Source: a virus. Taken from it: a DNA stretch of 38,254 bases. Positions 1 through 8,442 of the stretch are shown here, in pieces; positions within the stretch are counted from its first letter, which is position 1; each line of letters begins with the position of its first letter. The notes under the pieces were generated by a model that was not told the DNA's origin, did no database searches, and worked only from the letters and a program-made list of their open reading frames with translations. The DNA lies in IMG/VR virus record IMGVR_UViG_3300010354_015404, positions 1 to 38,254 of that record; one strand, given 5' to 3'. The translations under genes and the position numbers were made by a program.

Positions 1-685
1 CGGTGGCAACTGCTGCTCGGGCAAGGTAGGGCACCATCCCGCGATCCCCGCCAGTACTCGCTCCCAATCCTCCAGGTTGCTGGACTGAATGAGTAGCATC
101 GAACACAACAGGGTATTCAGTCCGAGCCATAATAGGCAAACTACGCATGTCCACCACCAAATTGTTATATCCATGGGTATATCCTCTTTCGCATAGCATG
201 ATACGCTCATTTCCAGTGCTGGCTATCTTTTCTGCTACATTTTTCATGTCATGCGGAGCAAGAAATTGACCTTTTTTGACATTTATGGCCAAGCCACTTT
301 CACCTGCTGCTATTAGTAAGTCAGTTTGACGGCAAAGAAACGCAGGAATTTGTATAACGTCAATTTCATAAACTTTGGCTAACTCGGCATGGTCTTTTTC
401 GTGGATATCTGTTAGAACAGGTACACCTAATCGAGTTTTTATCTCATTTAGTATGCTTAAACCAGTGTATAATCCCACTCCACGACGTCCATAGATGCTT
501 GACCTGTTAGCTTTGTCAAAACTGCTCTTAAAAATAAGATTCATTCCTAAATCACGACAAATATCCAATAATTGTGCTGCTAGTTCGTAAGCATGATCTT
601 TACTTTCTATTTGACAAGGCCCTGCTATTACTTTTAAAGGTTTATCATTGCTTAATGTAAAATTGTTAAGTTGGATTTCGTGCAT
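1..685 (-). CDS. kdsA: KDO-8-phosphate synthase (3' end beyond window edge)
   Basis: Condenses phosphoenolpyruvate with arabinose-5-phosphate to KDO-8-phosphate, the first committed step to the inner-core LPS sugar KDO, in the cytosol. I translated 228 residues from the ATG at 685; the family is about 275-285, so roughly 50 residues lie off the left edge. Family motifs appear in order: IAGPCQIES (20-28), [12 protein letters not shown] (52-63), TDIHE (92-96), [12 protein letters not shown] (113-124), [13 protein letters not shown] (135-147), [10 protein letters not shown] (166-175) and [12 protein letters not shown] (195-206). Cys24 in AGPC and His199 match ligands of the metal-dependent KdsA class; the metal-free E. 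coli type has Asn at the Cys position. The start overlaps the upstream glycosyltransferase by 20 nt and has only a weak ribosome binding site. G+C rises steeply toward the edge. The related DAHP synthase is less likely given the THSVQQPGG block. Confidence 0.95.
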   Translation of the reverse strand, partial: MHEIQLNNFTLSNDKPLKVIAGPCQIESKDHAYELAAQLLDICRDLGMNLIFKSSFDKANRSSIYGRRGVGLYTGLSILNEIKTRLGVPVLTDIHEKDHAELAKVYEIDVIQIPAFLCRQTDLLIAAGESGLAINVKKGQFLAPHDMKNVAEKIASTGNERIMLCERGYTHGYNNLVVDMRSLPIMARTEYPVVFDATHSVQQPGGLGASTGGDRGMVPYLARAAVAT

Positions 686-1439
686 TTATTCTATACTCAA
701 GTTCTATAATAGCTTCTTCATCATTACTTATTTTATTTTTTTCAGTTAAAATTTCTTCTACAATATTTCCGTTAAAATTACTATTAATTGCCCGTAAAAG
801 TTTAGGAATTTTGCTGCCATAGTGTACTGTACCAATATCATAAACATGTAATCCACCACCATGGTCAATATTTTGAATTTTTACGCTAGGATATTTGTCT
901 AATAAAAATTCTACAGCATCTCCGTCATATTGACGTCTAAAATCAAAAATTTTACCACTTTCCCAAATATTTTCATAATCGAAAATTAATGTTGATAAGC
1001 TTGGGTGTTTCATATTTACTACAATGTGACCTGCGTCTAATTTTTTAAGTTGACTTTCACCTGTGGCCCAAATATATTGAGTAGTTTGTAATAAATCAAG
1101 AATTTGTTTAAATTTTTCTATGTTAAATTTATATATTTCTATGTCTGTGTCAAGTAATACTACATAGTCATATTGACGTAACGTTTTTAAAGCCCAGACT
1201 TGACTTTGCATTTTACGCCAAAAATTTATAGGTTTTGTACGTCTACAAGTCTTGGTAAAAGTATTATATCTGTTAAAAATATTTTCCCATTGTATAACTG
1301 TAAACAATTTATTCTTTATATCGTTACCATCATGAATAATAAATTTATCACCTGGTAATCTTTTCCATGAGGGTAAACAATATTTTGCTATATAATGGTA
1401 ATAAGCAGAATCTGCTAACCCTGACCAAGCTATATTCAC
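666..1439 (-). CDS. putative GT-A-type glycosyltransferase
   Basis: Probable sugar transferase using a nucleotide-sugar donor; acceptor unknown. The acidic motif LLDTDIEIY (DTD at residues 97-99) follows a hydrophobic strand, as in GT-A enzymes that bind a metal-nucleotide sugar, and a late HGGGLHVYD...VHYGSK stretch has histidines of the kind found near the active site in related families. I start it at the GTG at 1439 (257 aa). The longer frame would begin with TTG at 1487 and run through a late-promoter-like motif, whereas GTG 1439 has GGAG six bases upstream. It follows a GT8-like gene and precedes kdsA, so a role in modifying surface polysaccharide during infection is plausible but inferred. 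The family assignment is weak beyond the GT-A fold. Confidence 0.7.
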   Translation of the reverse strand: MNIAWSGLADSAYYHYIAKYCLPSWKRLPGDKFIIHDGNDIKNKLFTVIQWENIFNRYNTFTKTCRRTKPINFWRKMQSQVWALKTLRQYDYVVLLDTDIEIYKFNIEKFKQILDLLQTTQYIWATGESQLKKLDAGHIVVNMKHPSLSTLIFDYENIWESGKIFDFRRQYDGDAVEFLLDKYPSVKIQNIDHGGGLHVYDIGTVHYGSKIPKLLRAINSNFNGNIVEEILTEKNKISNDEEAIIELEYRINARNPT

Positions 1440-1444
1440 TGATG

Positions 1445-1460
1445 ACTCCAATATAGGAGT
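1445..1460 (-). promoter_or_regulatory. RBS-masking hairpin before glycosyltransferase
   Basis: On the minus strand ACTCCTATATTGGAGT forms a perfect 5-bp stem with a 6-nt loop. Its right arm contains the GGAG that serves the GTG start at 1439. The left arm lies immediately after the late-promoter-like motif, so RNA started at that promoter (predicted near 1454) would lack the left arm. The stem is short, so its effect is inferred. Confidence 0.5.
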
Positions 1461-1467
1461 ATTTATT
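1460..1467 (-). promoter_or_regulatory. late-promoter-like motif
   Basis: AATAAATA on the minus strand, differing from the T4 late consensus TATAAATA at one position. It ends 20 nt before the GTG start at 1439 and overlaps the stop codon of the upstream GT8-like gene. Same motif and near-identical spacing as four other sites in this window. Confidence 0.6.
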
Positions 1468-2143
1468 TGGATTGATATTGTTGGCAATGCATTGTTAGTT
1501 TATGCTCAAAGTGCCAATCCTGTGCCATACTTGTATTTGTAAATTCTTCAAATGAAGGAGCACCTAAAGTATAGTGTAACAACTTAGCCTGATCATTAGG
1601 TCCAAATTCATCAGGTAACCAGTTCCATTCAATTGGTAATGTTCCTATCCTTGTATCATCTAACCATTGAAACCTATGTAAGTGACTTCCTTTTGATTTC
1701 ATTATATATTCAGGAGTAAGGCATCTGTTAGGATAATTTTGACAGTTCCATATGATTACACTACTCCAATTTTTTCTTGGATAATCCTCATTTTTACTTC
1801 CAAGATATTTTATAGGCATGCGTGTTTTGTAATCATGTTTGACTACTTGGACATCCATATCAAATGATCTCAAATTCCATAATTCATTTATATCGGATTT
1901 CACTATCATATCTCCATCAATATAGATGGCATGACCTATATAATTCATTAAGTAGGGAACAAGAAATCTACTGTATATAAAAGCATTACTACCATCTTTA
2001 TGAGTTTCCTCATAGTCTTGAAATAAATTTAGTGCTAAAGGTATAATATTGACCGGTTTTGAACTATGTCGTATTATACTATTGGAACACACATGAAATA
2101 CTACAGCTTCACGTGGATCGTAACCTATGAATATAGGAATCAT
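1463..2143 (-). CDS. GT8-like glycosyltransferase
   Basis: Probable retaining GT-A glycosyltransferase related to family 8. The 226-residue protein opens with FIGYDPREAVVFHVCSNSI (5-23), has SRFLVPYL (58-65), and then YIDGDMIV with DGD at 76-78, the metal/nucleotide-sugar site. LLHYTLGAPSFEEF near the C-terminus resembles the conserved histidine segment of GT8 enzymes. The ATG at 2143 overlaps the preceding cupin stop as ATGA, so translation is likely coupled. It lies between a cupin of the mannose-phosphate isomerase type and a second glycosyltransferase, consistent with a polysaccharide-modifying module. Acceptor and product are unknown, and glycosylation of a virion protein is also possible. 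Confidence 0.82.
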   Translation of the reverse strand: MIPIFIGYDPREAVVFHVCSNSIIRHSSKPVNIIPLALNLFQDYEETHKDGSNAFIYSRFLVPYLMNYIGHAIYIDGDMIVKSDINELWNLRSFDMDVQVVKHDYKTRMPIKYLGSKNEDYPRKNWSSVIIWNCQNYPNRCLTPEYIMKSKGSHLHRFQWLDDTRIGTLPIEWNWLPDEFGPNDQAKLLHYTLGAPSFEEFTNTSMAQDWHFEHKLTMHCQQYQSK

Positions 2144-2484
2144 AGTTTTCTTTCAATATCTTCTTCAATACATTTTCGCCCATATTGAATTTCAACTATT
2201 TTAATAGGTTCGTCATGTTCGTTTACCAGTTGATGCCACTCTTCGTAGTCTATAAAAATACTATCAAATTTTTTATATGGTCCCATACGAACAACTTCGC
2301 CATCTTTATTAAGAGTATTCACGTAGCCTTGGCCTTCCATAAAATACCAAAATTCTTTACGGTCGAAATGACGCTGCATACTTAATCTACTATGAGGATT
2401 ACAAACAAGTTCTTTTACTTTAGTTTCAGGACCATTTTCATAAACAACTTTATAATAGCCCCAAGTTTTATCAACTTTTTCCAT
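2140..2484 (-). CDS. cupin, mannose-6-phosphate isomerase type II-like
   Basis: A 114-residue single-domain cupin matching the C-terminal isomerase domain of bifunctional ManC/AlgA enzymes, here without the guanylyltransferase half. Visible blocks are TWGYYKVVYE (7-16), LSMQRHFDRKEFWYFMEGQG (34-53, with His39 and Glu44 as likely metal ligands), EWHQLVN (82-88) and a C-terminal IVEIQYG...EEDIER. The reaction would be mannose-6-phosphate/fructose-6-phosphate interconversion, but stand-alone cupins of this type may act on other sugars. The upstream in-frame start is a TTG at 2508 inside the neighbouring gene; the ATG at 2484 leaves a 2-nt gap and has GGA upstream, so I use it. It heads the sugar module, directly after the virion genes. 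Confidence 0.8.
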   Translation of the reverse strand: MEKVDKTWGYYKVVYENGPETKVKELVCNPHSRLSMQRHFDRKEFWYFMEGQGYVNTLNKDGEVVRMGPYKKFDSIFIDYEEWHQLVNEHDEPIKIVEIQYGRKCIEEDIERKL

Positions 2485-2486
2485 GT

Positions 2487-3497
2487 TTATCCGTTTGTTA
2501 TATACCAACCTGATGGAGCAGAGTAACTAAAGCCAGTTACATTAACATATACTCCAGATGGTCTACGTTGAAATATTTTTACATTCAAAGTGCCGTCAAC
2601 ACTCTCATCTTCTGCTGGTCCAAGTGGATTATAAGAATTATCAGCTCCTGGGCCAAATGGTGATCCAGGATAACCACCAGGTCTTTGATCGCCTGAATCT
2701 ACATCATCAAATCTAAAATGAAATATTAATTTAGCATTACTTGAGTTATTAACACTTACAGTCATATTATTTTCACTATATACACCACCGTCAACTACAC
2801 CTCTTTTAAAAATTTCATAAAATGTTGAGTTGTTGGGAATATCCTGAAAACCTAAAGTACTTCCAGAACTTGTGTTCCCAGCTCCATCTGTTCGTGTATA
2901 ATTAAAGTCTACAGCGCCAACATTACTTAATAAATTTGACCAGGAGGTATTCTTAGAATTAGTTGAACCACCAGTTCTTTCAAATGTAAAACGCAGACTA
3001 CCACCTGCGTTAAAATAATATTCAAAACCTCTCCATGTAGATCCGTCAAATACTGTGGCAGTAAGTTCTACCTTAATATTCAGTGTCCTATTAGCACCTC
3101 CACCCCATCCTGATGTATAAGAATAAGTTGCAGATTGTTCTTCAGAATATTGACTACTGTGCATGAGATATTTGTCTGTGACACAGGCATTAGCTATGTC
3201 ATTGAGAAGTTTTAAATGTTCATTATATTTGATTATTCTACCTACTGCTATCTGATCAGCGTCAAATGCGTTAGTGACACCTGTTGTTCCTATTTGATGT
3301 ACTCTTGCATTGATTATATAAGATTTTAAATCATTCCATTCAGCTGCTGTGATAACTTTTGTTGGGTCAGCTACAACAGGGTTAGCTGACATTGATTGAC
3401 CATAACCTGTTGATACAGGGCCATAGACTGCTTTGATTTTGTCATATACAGTTGTATAATCTACATCCTCAATTGATTGACCAACACCGAATCCCAT
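2487..3497 (-). CDS. putative virion/fibre-associated protein
   Basis: 336 residues, not assigned to a named family. The N-terminal part has a short helical-looking region with ITAAEWNDLKSYIINARVHQ (residues about 49-68), a pattern I associate with structural proteins of marine T4-like phages. The rest is rich in Gly, Ser, Thr and Asn with alternating hydrophobic positions, as expected for beta-rich fibre or baseplate appendages, and contains a Gly/Pro-rich linker (QRPGGYPGSPFGPG). The ATG at 3497 has AAGGA six bases upstream. It lies 10 nt after a tail fibre gene at the end of the fibre block, which supports a structural or host-contact role. An assembly factor for the fibres cannot be excluded. 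Confidence 0.6.
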   Translation of the reverse strand: MGFGVGQSIEDVDYTTVYDKIKAVYGPVSTGYGQSMSANPVVADPTKVITAAEWNDLKSYIINARVHQIGTTGVTNAFDADQIAVGRIIKYNEHLKLLNDIANACVTDKYLMHSSQYSEEQSATYSYTSGWGGGANRTLNIKVELTATVFDGSTWRGFEYYFNAGGSLRFTFERTGGSTNSKNTSWSNLLSNVGAVDFNYTRTDGAGNTSSGSTLGFQDIPNNSTFYEIFKRGVVDGGVYSENNMTVSVNNSSNAKLIFHFRFDDVDSGDQRPGGYPGSPFGPGADNSYNPLGPAEDESVDGTLNVKIFQRRPSGVYVNVTGFSYSAPSGWYITNG

Positions 3498-3507
3498 ATC
3501 AAATCCT

Positions 3508-5361
3508 TTATAAAATTACTGCTTCTATAAGTTTTATACCAACTTGATTTGAAGATTCTAAAGCGATGGCAAAAGTGTTAGAGCTGTTATACATATCATG
3601 TATAGCAGACCCGTTTGACCCAGCCATTAACTTTTGTCCCTTAATAATCATGCCTTCAACTTTTACAGGTACACGACCTTTTAGTGCTACTATAGTACCA
3701 TGTTCTAAATCTTTATTCATCAAATAAGCAGGATAAGCACTGACTACACCTATTGCTCTTGTACCAGGAGTACTGGCTGTAACTTCTTTTTCACCGCCTA
3801 CAATCAACACAGTGCCTACTTCATATTCCTTATCTGCCAAATATTTTTCAGCTAAGTCAGCATATTTAGCACTGGTTGACAGCCCATCAAAAAAAGCAGT
3901 TGTCAATGTAGAAGTAGTTGGATTGTATGATAGATTAGGTGAGTGTACTTTAAATGTTTGAAAACCTGAATTACCATCAACGAAGGTTAGGTAATAATTA
4001 CCTGCATCAGTTTCTTGTTCAACAGATAACTTTGATGCGTCAAATGAACTTGGTAGTAGAGAACTAAATGTTTGCCAAGCTAAATTGTTAGAATTGTTTA
4101 CAGTGAGTACACTACCAGCTGCACCTTTATTTAAAAATGCTGTGACATTAGGTGATGTCTGATATGGTATATCACCTGCACCACCCCCAAACAAATTAGA
4201 GGATTGAGTAGCTAATCCTATAAATCCTGCCGCTGTAATCTTTCCTTGGTTATCTCTTGCTGCAATACTATTGGCATCAGCTGCAATGGTTGCACTGTAA
4301 GATACACCAGATAAACCAGCTACTGGCATTGAATCTGCCACAGTAGAAACAGTAGCTCTTCCTACAAAATTATTAGCATATACATTATTATATTCATTGT
4401 TTATAGCACCTATATCATATTGATCTGCTTCACCAGGCACTATACTGGATCCAATTAATTTCATTGGAGTCTTAACTGCTGTACCAGTCTTTGTTTTGAA
4501 AACGATAGCACTTCCGCTAATTAAATTCTCTAAAGTTGGGTTATTTGTAGAATTATCTATGTAAAATTTAATATCATTATCAGTACCTAAGACGTAACCA
4601 GGATCTTCAAATTTCACTAAGGATGAGAATACTGCATTACCTGTTCTTACAAGGTTGCCTGCTGTAACAAGATTTCCATTTGAATCTACAAGACCTAATG
4701 CGGATGACGCTGTACCAAAATATATGAATTGATCTTGACTAATTCCGTCAGTGTTTCGTGTACGAGCTAAGGTTATGCCCTTTTTAATCAAGCCTCCTGG
4801 AAATAATGCTAATGCCCCACCTGAAGCCAATGAATTAGTATCAGGTATTGTAAATTCATTGTTGCTAATAATAAAAACAATATTACCATTGACCTTGGCC
4901 TGCACAATAGCTCTTGAAATTCCGTTGATATCTGTTACTGCTACGCTACTTAATTCAGTGCTGGCAGCTCCTTCTACAGCTTGTGGACCAATCAATTTGA
5001 AATCTGTACCATCAAATGCAAAAAGTTGATTTGTGCTCTGTTTAAACCAAAAATCTCCGATGGCTAAACCTGCAGGTGGTGTAGCTCCAATTTCAGCTCC
5101 ACCAGTGGTTCTAAACTTATCCCCATCATAAAATTTCAATTTTTTACCAAGACTATCGTACCATAATTGGCCTGATATTCTACGTGGTGGGGGAGTTGTA
5201 CCTGCAAAATTTTCCAACATGTGAACCATGTTTTCATTTTGTATTTCGCCATAACCAGCATAATTTTTACCTACTAACTTAATGTCTAAGGTATTATCTA
5301 CAGTTCCATCCTCTACTGTAGCCACTTTTACGCCGTTAAATTTAGTAATATTATATGGCAT
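3508..5361 (-). CDS. tail fibre with DLAEKY-type C-terminal domain
   Basis: 617 residues; first of three paralogous fibre genes as read from the left. The N-terminal anchor (1-130) has VEDGTVDNTLDIKLVGKNYA, ENMVHMLENFA and two copies of a G.[FL]W[FY] unit (SGQLWYDS, IGDFWFKQ), each followed by a DG turn, and ends in LIGP. The middle is beta-rich and variable. The last 121 residues begin SAKYADLAEKYLADKEYEVG and include RAIGVVSAYPAYLMN, resembling the C-terminal chaperone/self-processing domains (peptidase G2-like) of phage fibres; cleavage is not demonstrated. It has its own promoter-like motif and a strong SD (GGGG) before the ATG. Likely role: receptor contact at the distal tail. Confidence 0.85.
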   Translation of the reverse strand: MPYNITKFNGVKVATVEDGTVDNTLDIKLVGKNYAGYGEIQNENMVHMLENFAGTTPPPRRISGQLWYDSLGKKLKFYDGDKFRTTGGAEIGATPPAGLAIGDFWFKQSTNQLFAFDGTDFKLIGPQAVEGAASTELSSVAVTDINGISRAIVQAKVNGNIVFIISNNEFTIPDTNSLASGGALALFPGGLIKKGITLARTRNTDGISQDQFIYFGTASSALGLVDSNGNLVTAGNLVRTGNAVFSSLVKFEDPGYVLGTDNDIKFYIDNSTNNPTLENLISGSAIVFKTKTGTAVKTPMKLIGSSIVPGEADQYDIGAINNEYNNVYANNFVGRATVSTVADSMPVAGLSGVSYSATIAADANSIAARDNQGKITAAGFIGLATQSSNLFGGGAGDIPYQTSPNVTAFLNKGAAGSVLTVNNSNNLAWQTFSSLLPSSFDASKLSVEQETDAGNYYLTFVDGNSGFQTFKVHSPNLSYNPTTSTLTTAFFDGLSTSAKYADLAEKYLADKEYEVGTVLIVGGEKEVTASTPGTRAIGVVSAYPAYLMNKDLEHGTIVALKGRVPVKVEGMIIKGQKLMAGSNGSAIHDMYNSSNTFAIALESSNQVGIKLIEAVIL

Positions 5362-5378
5362 TCTTCACCCCTCTTCCT

Positions 5379-5386
5379 TATTTATT
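5379..5386 (-). promoter_or_regulatory. late-promoter-like motif
   Basis: AATAAATA on the minus strand, ending 17 nt before the ATG at 5361, in the 36-nt gap between two fibre genes. A purine-rich Shine-Dalgarno region lies between the motif and the start. Same motif and spacing as four other sites. Confidence 0.65.
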
Positions 5387-5397
5387 GTTATCTAACA

Positions 5398-8300
5398 TCA
5401 TATTAAAACCCAACCTCTTTCTTCACCCGTATACAAGAAAGTCACCGCCGTTCCAAGTGTGTTGAGCTCTGTATTTACTACAACCGTACCATTGTATTTT
5501 TTGCCATTAAATGCTACGAATACACTGTTTATATTAAAATAACCTCTTTGATCCACTATTCTAATTTCATCACCGGGTATGGGAGCCACAGGATTTATCA
5601 CACTTGGTGGTAATGAAATTGTTAAAGGCCCAAGATATGTATCTACAAGTAATCTATCGCCAGGATAAGCACTGTAATCTTGATCAGCAATAATGGATTT
5701 CCATGATGGTCTGAATCTACCTAAAGCTCTAATACTGCTTGTTGAACTGGCTAAGTTAATCACACTACCTGCTGCACCGCCTATGTTTAACGTCTGTACA
5801 TTGGCAGTGAATAAATTCTTTACAGCATCAGAACTTATTAGATTTCCATTAAATTTGGCATCAGCTGTAAATTCTGGGCTTAGTATTTGTACATTACCAG
5901 TAGCTCCAGTTAAACTTCCGCCCAATGTTATATTACCGTTTACTGTAAGATTAGAATTAGTACTACCTCTTATACCAGCTACAGATATAATTTCGTTATG
6001 TTCATTCTTGAATAATAAACCGCCTTGAGGTAAATTAGGCAAAATTAATCTGTTACGTATAACAAGATTCTTTCTAATTATTACTACTGGGAATTGGCTT
6101 CTAATAATATCAGGAGCACCACCTGGTTGAGGCTCAGTTATTGTATCAAAAATAGGCTGAGTTGCATTGAAGTCAACTTCTGTAAAATCTGGATTAGCGC
6201 CTATTTCTATTCTTTCAGCACTTGATCCTAAGAATATTCTATCCACATATTGTTCGGCGATACCTAATTGTTCTACATTAGTGCTTGTTTTTAGAAATAC
6301 TTTCTTAGTACCGTCGCCTGTTTCACCTGCCTCAATTATAAAACTTTGTCCAGTGATACCAACTCTTAAAATAGGACTTGTAATTACTGTATTTCCATTT
6401 AACCAACTTGGTCCACCTATTGTCATTGATCCTGTACCAATACCAAGATTAATCTCATCTACACCATTAAAAATATTGGCAATGGTAGCAAGATTTGAAT
6501 CAATAGTTACACTACCTGGAGAGCCACTACCTACACCATTAATATACAAATTACCTTCAAGGGTTGTTTCACTTGCATATATGTTAGCACGTTTGATAGG
6601 ATCACCTGCTACAATAGGTTTAAAAATATTAACAGTTTCGCTAAACTCACCTACGTTAACGGTTGTACTTGTACTATATAAATTTCCAACAGTGCCTCTG
6701 GATTTAATAAAAGCAGGACTGCCAAGATCATCACCTACAAGTATTTCTTTTTTAGCAACAAGTTTGCTAATGATGTTAGTATTAGGCGCCAATCCAACGG
6801 GATTTCCAATATTAATATTAGATGTTTCACCACCAAATGCAATTGTTGTAGTATTTTCATTTAACAAGCTAAATGTACCAACAAATCCTGGCGAAGTTCT
6901 TAATTTTCCTAAATTTGTAAATGTAAGTTCCTGTTCTACTGTTAAATCTTGAGTTGCTGTAGTTCTATTAATAAATTTGACTTGTCTTGTTGGTTCACTT
7001 ACACCTAAGTTAAGATCAAAATTTCCTGTGGATAAAACTTCATTATTTCGTATAGTTACGTTGTCAATTGTAAAAATACCTTGAATGGATAAATCCCCAT
7101 CCACAGTAAGATCATTCCTAAAAGTTACATTACCGTTATTTGCTCCAACATTAATAGAAGTAGCCTGATCACCAAAGTTAATTGTTTGAGTACCAGTATG
7201 TAACAGATTAAACACTGTGTTGGTGCTAATTAAGTTTTGACCACTGAGAGTAAGAACTTTACTTACAGTGGCATTATTATTGATTATAGTGTCACCTGTA
7301 GTTGCTCCTATGCTTATATCTGTGGCAGTTTCTAATATATTAGCAGTGATAACATTTTCTTTAAAAATGTCAATTTCTAAGTTAGGGCTTTTTAAATTTC
7401 CTCTAAATTGTGTATTACCTGCGATGTCTAAAGTTTCTGTAGGAGCAGTTGTAAAAACACCTACTCTTGATGTTTCAGCATTAATAAAAATAGCATCATT
7501 ATTATTAGAATTATCTTTTACAGTGATAACAAAGTTTTGATTAGCCTTTAAATTTCTTAATCTAACTGGGTATTGAATAGTGGATCCTGGAGCTTCTTGC
7601 TGCACTTCAATATTTAAATTAGGACCTGCCCCAAGACTAAGAGGAATGTTAAGTAAATCACTTGAATTAGTAGAATTTATACCTGATATTCCTAATCTTC
7701 CGTCAATTAAGTTATCGCCAGTGACTTTAACAAATTGATCTACACTAATTTCTTGTCCAAATTCATCAACAAGTTTTAACGCCTTTGTTGCTATAACATC
7801 AAATCTAAAATCCTCTCGGCTAACTGGTGTAAAGCCTTTTACAATAGGACCACTAATACCCTCACTGTTAAGAACTATACCTTCTCCAGAGGAATAGTCA
7901 GGAAGTGGAGTACCAGCTGACAATCCGTCCATAGTGTCATTACAAAATATACCAATTAGTATATTTCCAAGTTTAAGTTTAGCTACTATATGGTTACCAC
8001 CAGTTACATCTTGTATAGTAACTATTTCAAATCCACTAACTCCCTGCTGAGCAGTGTAGATTGGACCTGCCAAACGTAGACCATTACCGTCATTAAAATA
8101 AAGTTGTCTACGTTGAGTATCAAACCAAAAATCACCAGCACTGGAATTTATAGGTTGTGTACTACTAATAATTGGTTTAGCAAATTCTGTGAACTTATTA
8201 CCATCATATAATTTTAGTGAATTATCTGATGTGTCAAACCAAAATTGACCTGTTATAGGACTACGGGGAGGTTCATCATTGGCAAAGTTCTCAAGAAGTT

Positions 8301-8442
8301 TGATAAAATTCTCATTAAATAATTCGCCATAATTTGCTGTGTTTTTTCCAATCAATGCCAGATCAGTAGTGATTCGATCTACAGAATTATCTAAGATATC
8401 AGTTAATACAGTTCCGTTACTTTTATTAAGGGTATAAGGCAT
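5398..8442 (-). CDS. long tail fibre protein
   Basis: 1014 residues, the longest of the three fibre paralogues. The N-terminus repeats the shared anchor: NSVDRITTDLALIGKNTANY, ENFIKLLENFA, then TGQFWFDT and AGDFWFDT units and LAGP near residue 130. The long middle consists of many short repeats of a beta-strand pattern (for example ATSINVGANNGNVTFRNDL and SNINIGNPVG), typical of trimeric beta-helical fibre shafts. The C-terminus (about 910-1014) has DQDYSAYPGDRLLVDT, LTISLPPS, DEIRIVDQRG and a terminal GWVLI, a distal-tip arrangement common in marine phage fibres. The ATG at 8442 shares its A with the stop of the upstream collar-domain fibre (TAATG). Receptor binding is inferred. Confidence 0.85.
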   Translation of the reverse strand: MPYTLNKSNGTVLTDILDNSVDRITTDLALIGKNTANYGELFNENFIKLLENFANDEPPRSPITGQFWFDTSDNSLKLYDGNKFTEFAKPIISSTQPINSSAGDFWFDTQRRQLYFNDGNGLRLAGPIYTAQQGVSGFEIVTIQDVTGGNHIVAKLKLGNILIGIFCNDTMDGLSAGTPLPDYSSGEGIVLNSEGISGPIVKGFTPVSREDFRFDVIATKALKLVDEFGQEISVDQFVKVTGDNLIDGRLGISGINSTNSSDLLNIPLSLGAGPNLNIEVQQEAPGSTIQYPVRLRNLKANQNFVITVKDNSNNNDAIFINAETSRVGVFTTAPTETLDIAGNTQFRGNLKSPNLEIDIFKENVITANILETATDISIGATTGDTIINNNATVSKVLTLSGQNLISTNTVFNLLHTGTQTINFGDQATSINVGANNGNVTFRNDLTVDGDLSIQGIFTIDNVTIRNNEVLSTGNFDLNLGVSEPTRQVKFINRTTATQDLTVEQELTFTNLGKLRTSPGFVGTFSLLNENTTTIAFGGETSNINIGNPVGLAPNTNIISKLVAKKEILVGDDLGSPAFIKSRGTVGNLYSTSTTVNVGEFSETVNIFKPIVAGDPIKRANIYASETTLEGNLYINGVGSGSPGSVTIDSNLATIANIFNGVDEINLGIGTGSMTIGGPSWLNGNTVITSPILRVGITGQSFIIEAGETGDGTKKVFLKTSTNVEQLGIAEQYVDRIFLGSSAERIEIGANPDFTEVDFNATQPIFDTITEPQPGGAPDIIRSQFPVVIIRKNLVIRNRLILPNLPQGGLLFKNEHNEIISVAGIRGSTNSNLTVNGNITLGGSLTGATGNVQILSPEFTADAKFNGNLISSDAVKNLFTANVQTLNIGGAAGSVINLASSTSSIRALGRFRPSWKSIIADQDYSAYPGDRLLVDTYLGPLTISLPPSVINPVAPIPGDEIRIVDQRGYFNINSVFVAFNGKKYNGTVVVNTELNTLGTAVTFLYTGEERGWVLI

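Noticed and set aside
1440-1487. TTG start at 1487 for the glycosyltransferase
   Set aside because: It overlaps the upstream gene and the late motif; the GTG at 1439 has GGAG at proper spacing.
6167-6952. 261-residue plus-strand frame inside the long fibre gene
   Set aside because: It is antisense to a well-supported fibre with repeats in frame, has no recognisable domain, and is typical of a shadow frame of a Val/Ile/Asn-rich gene.
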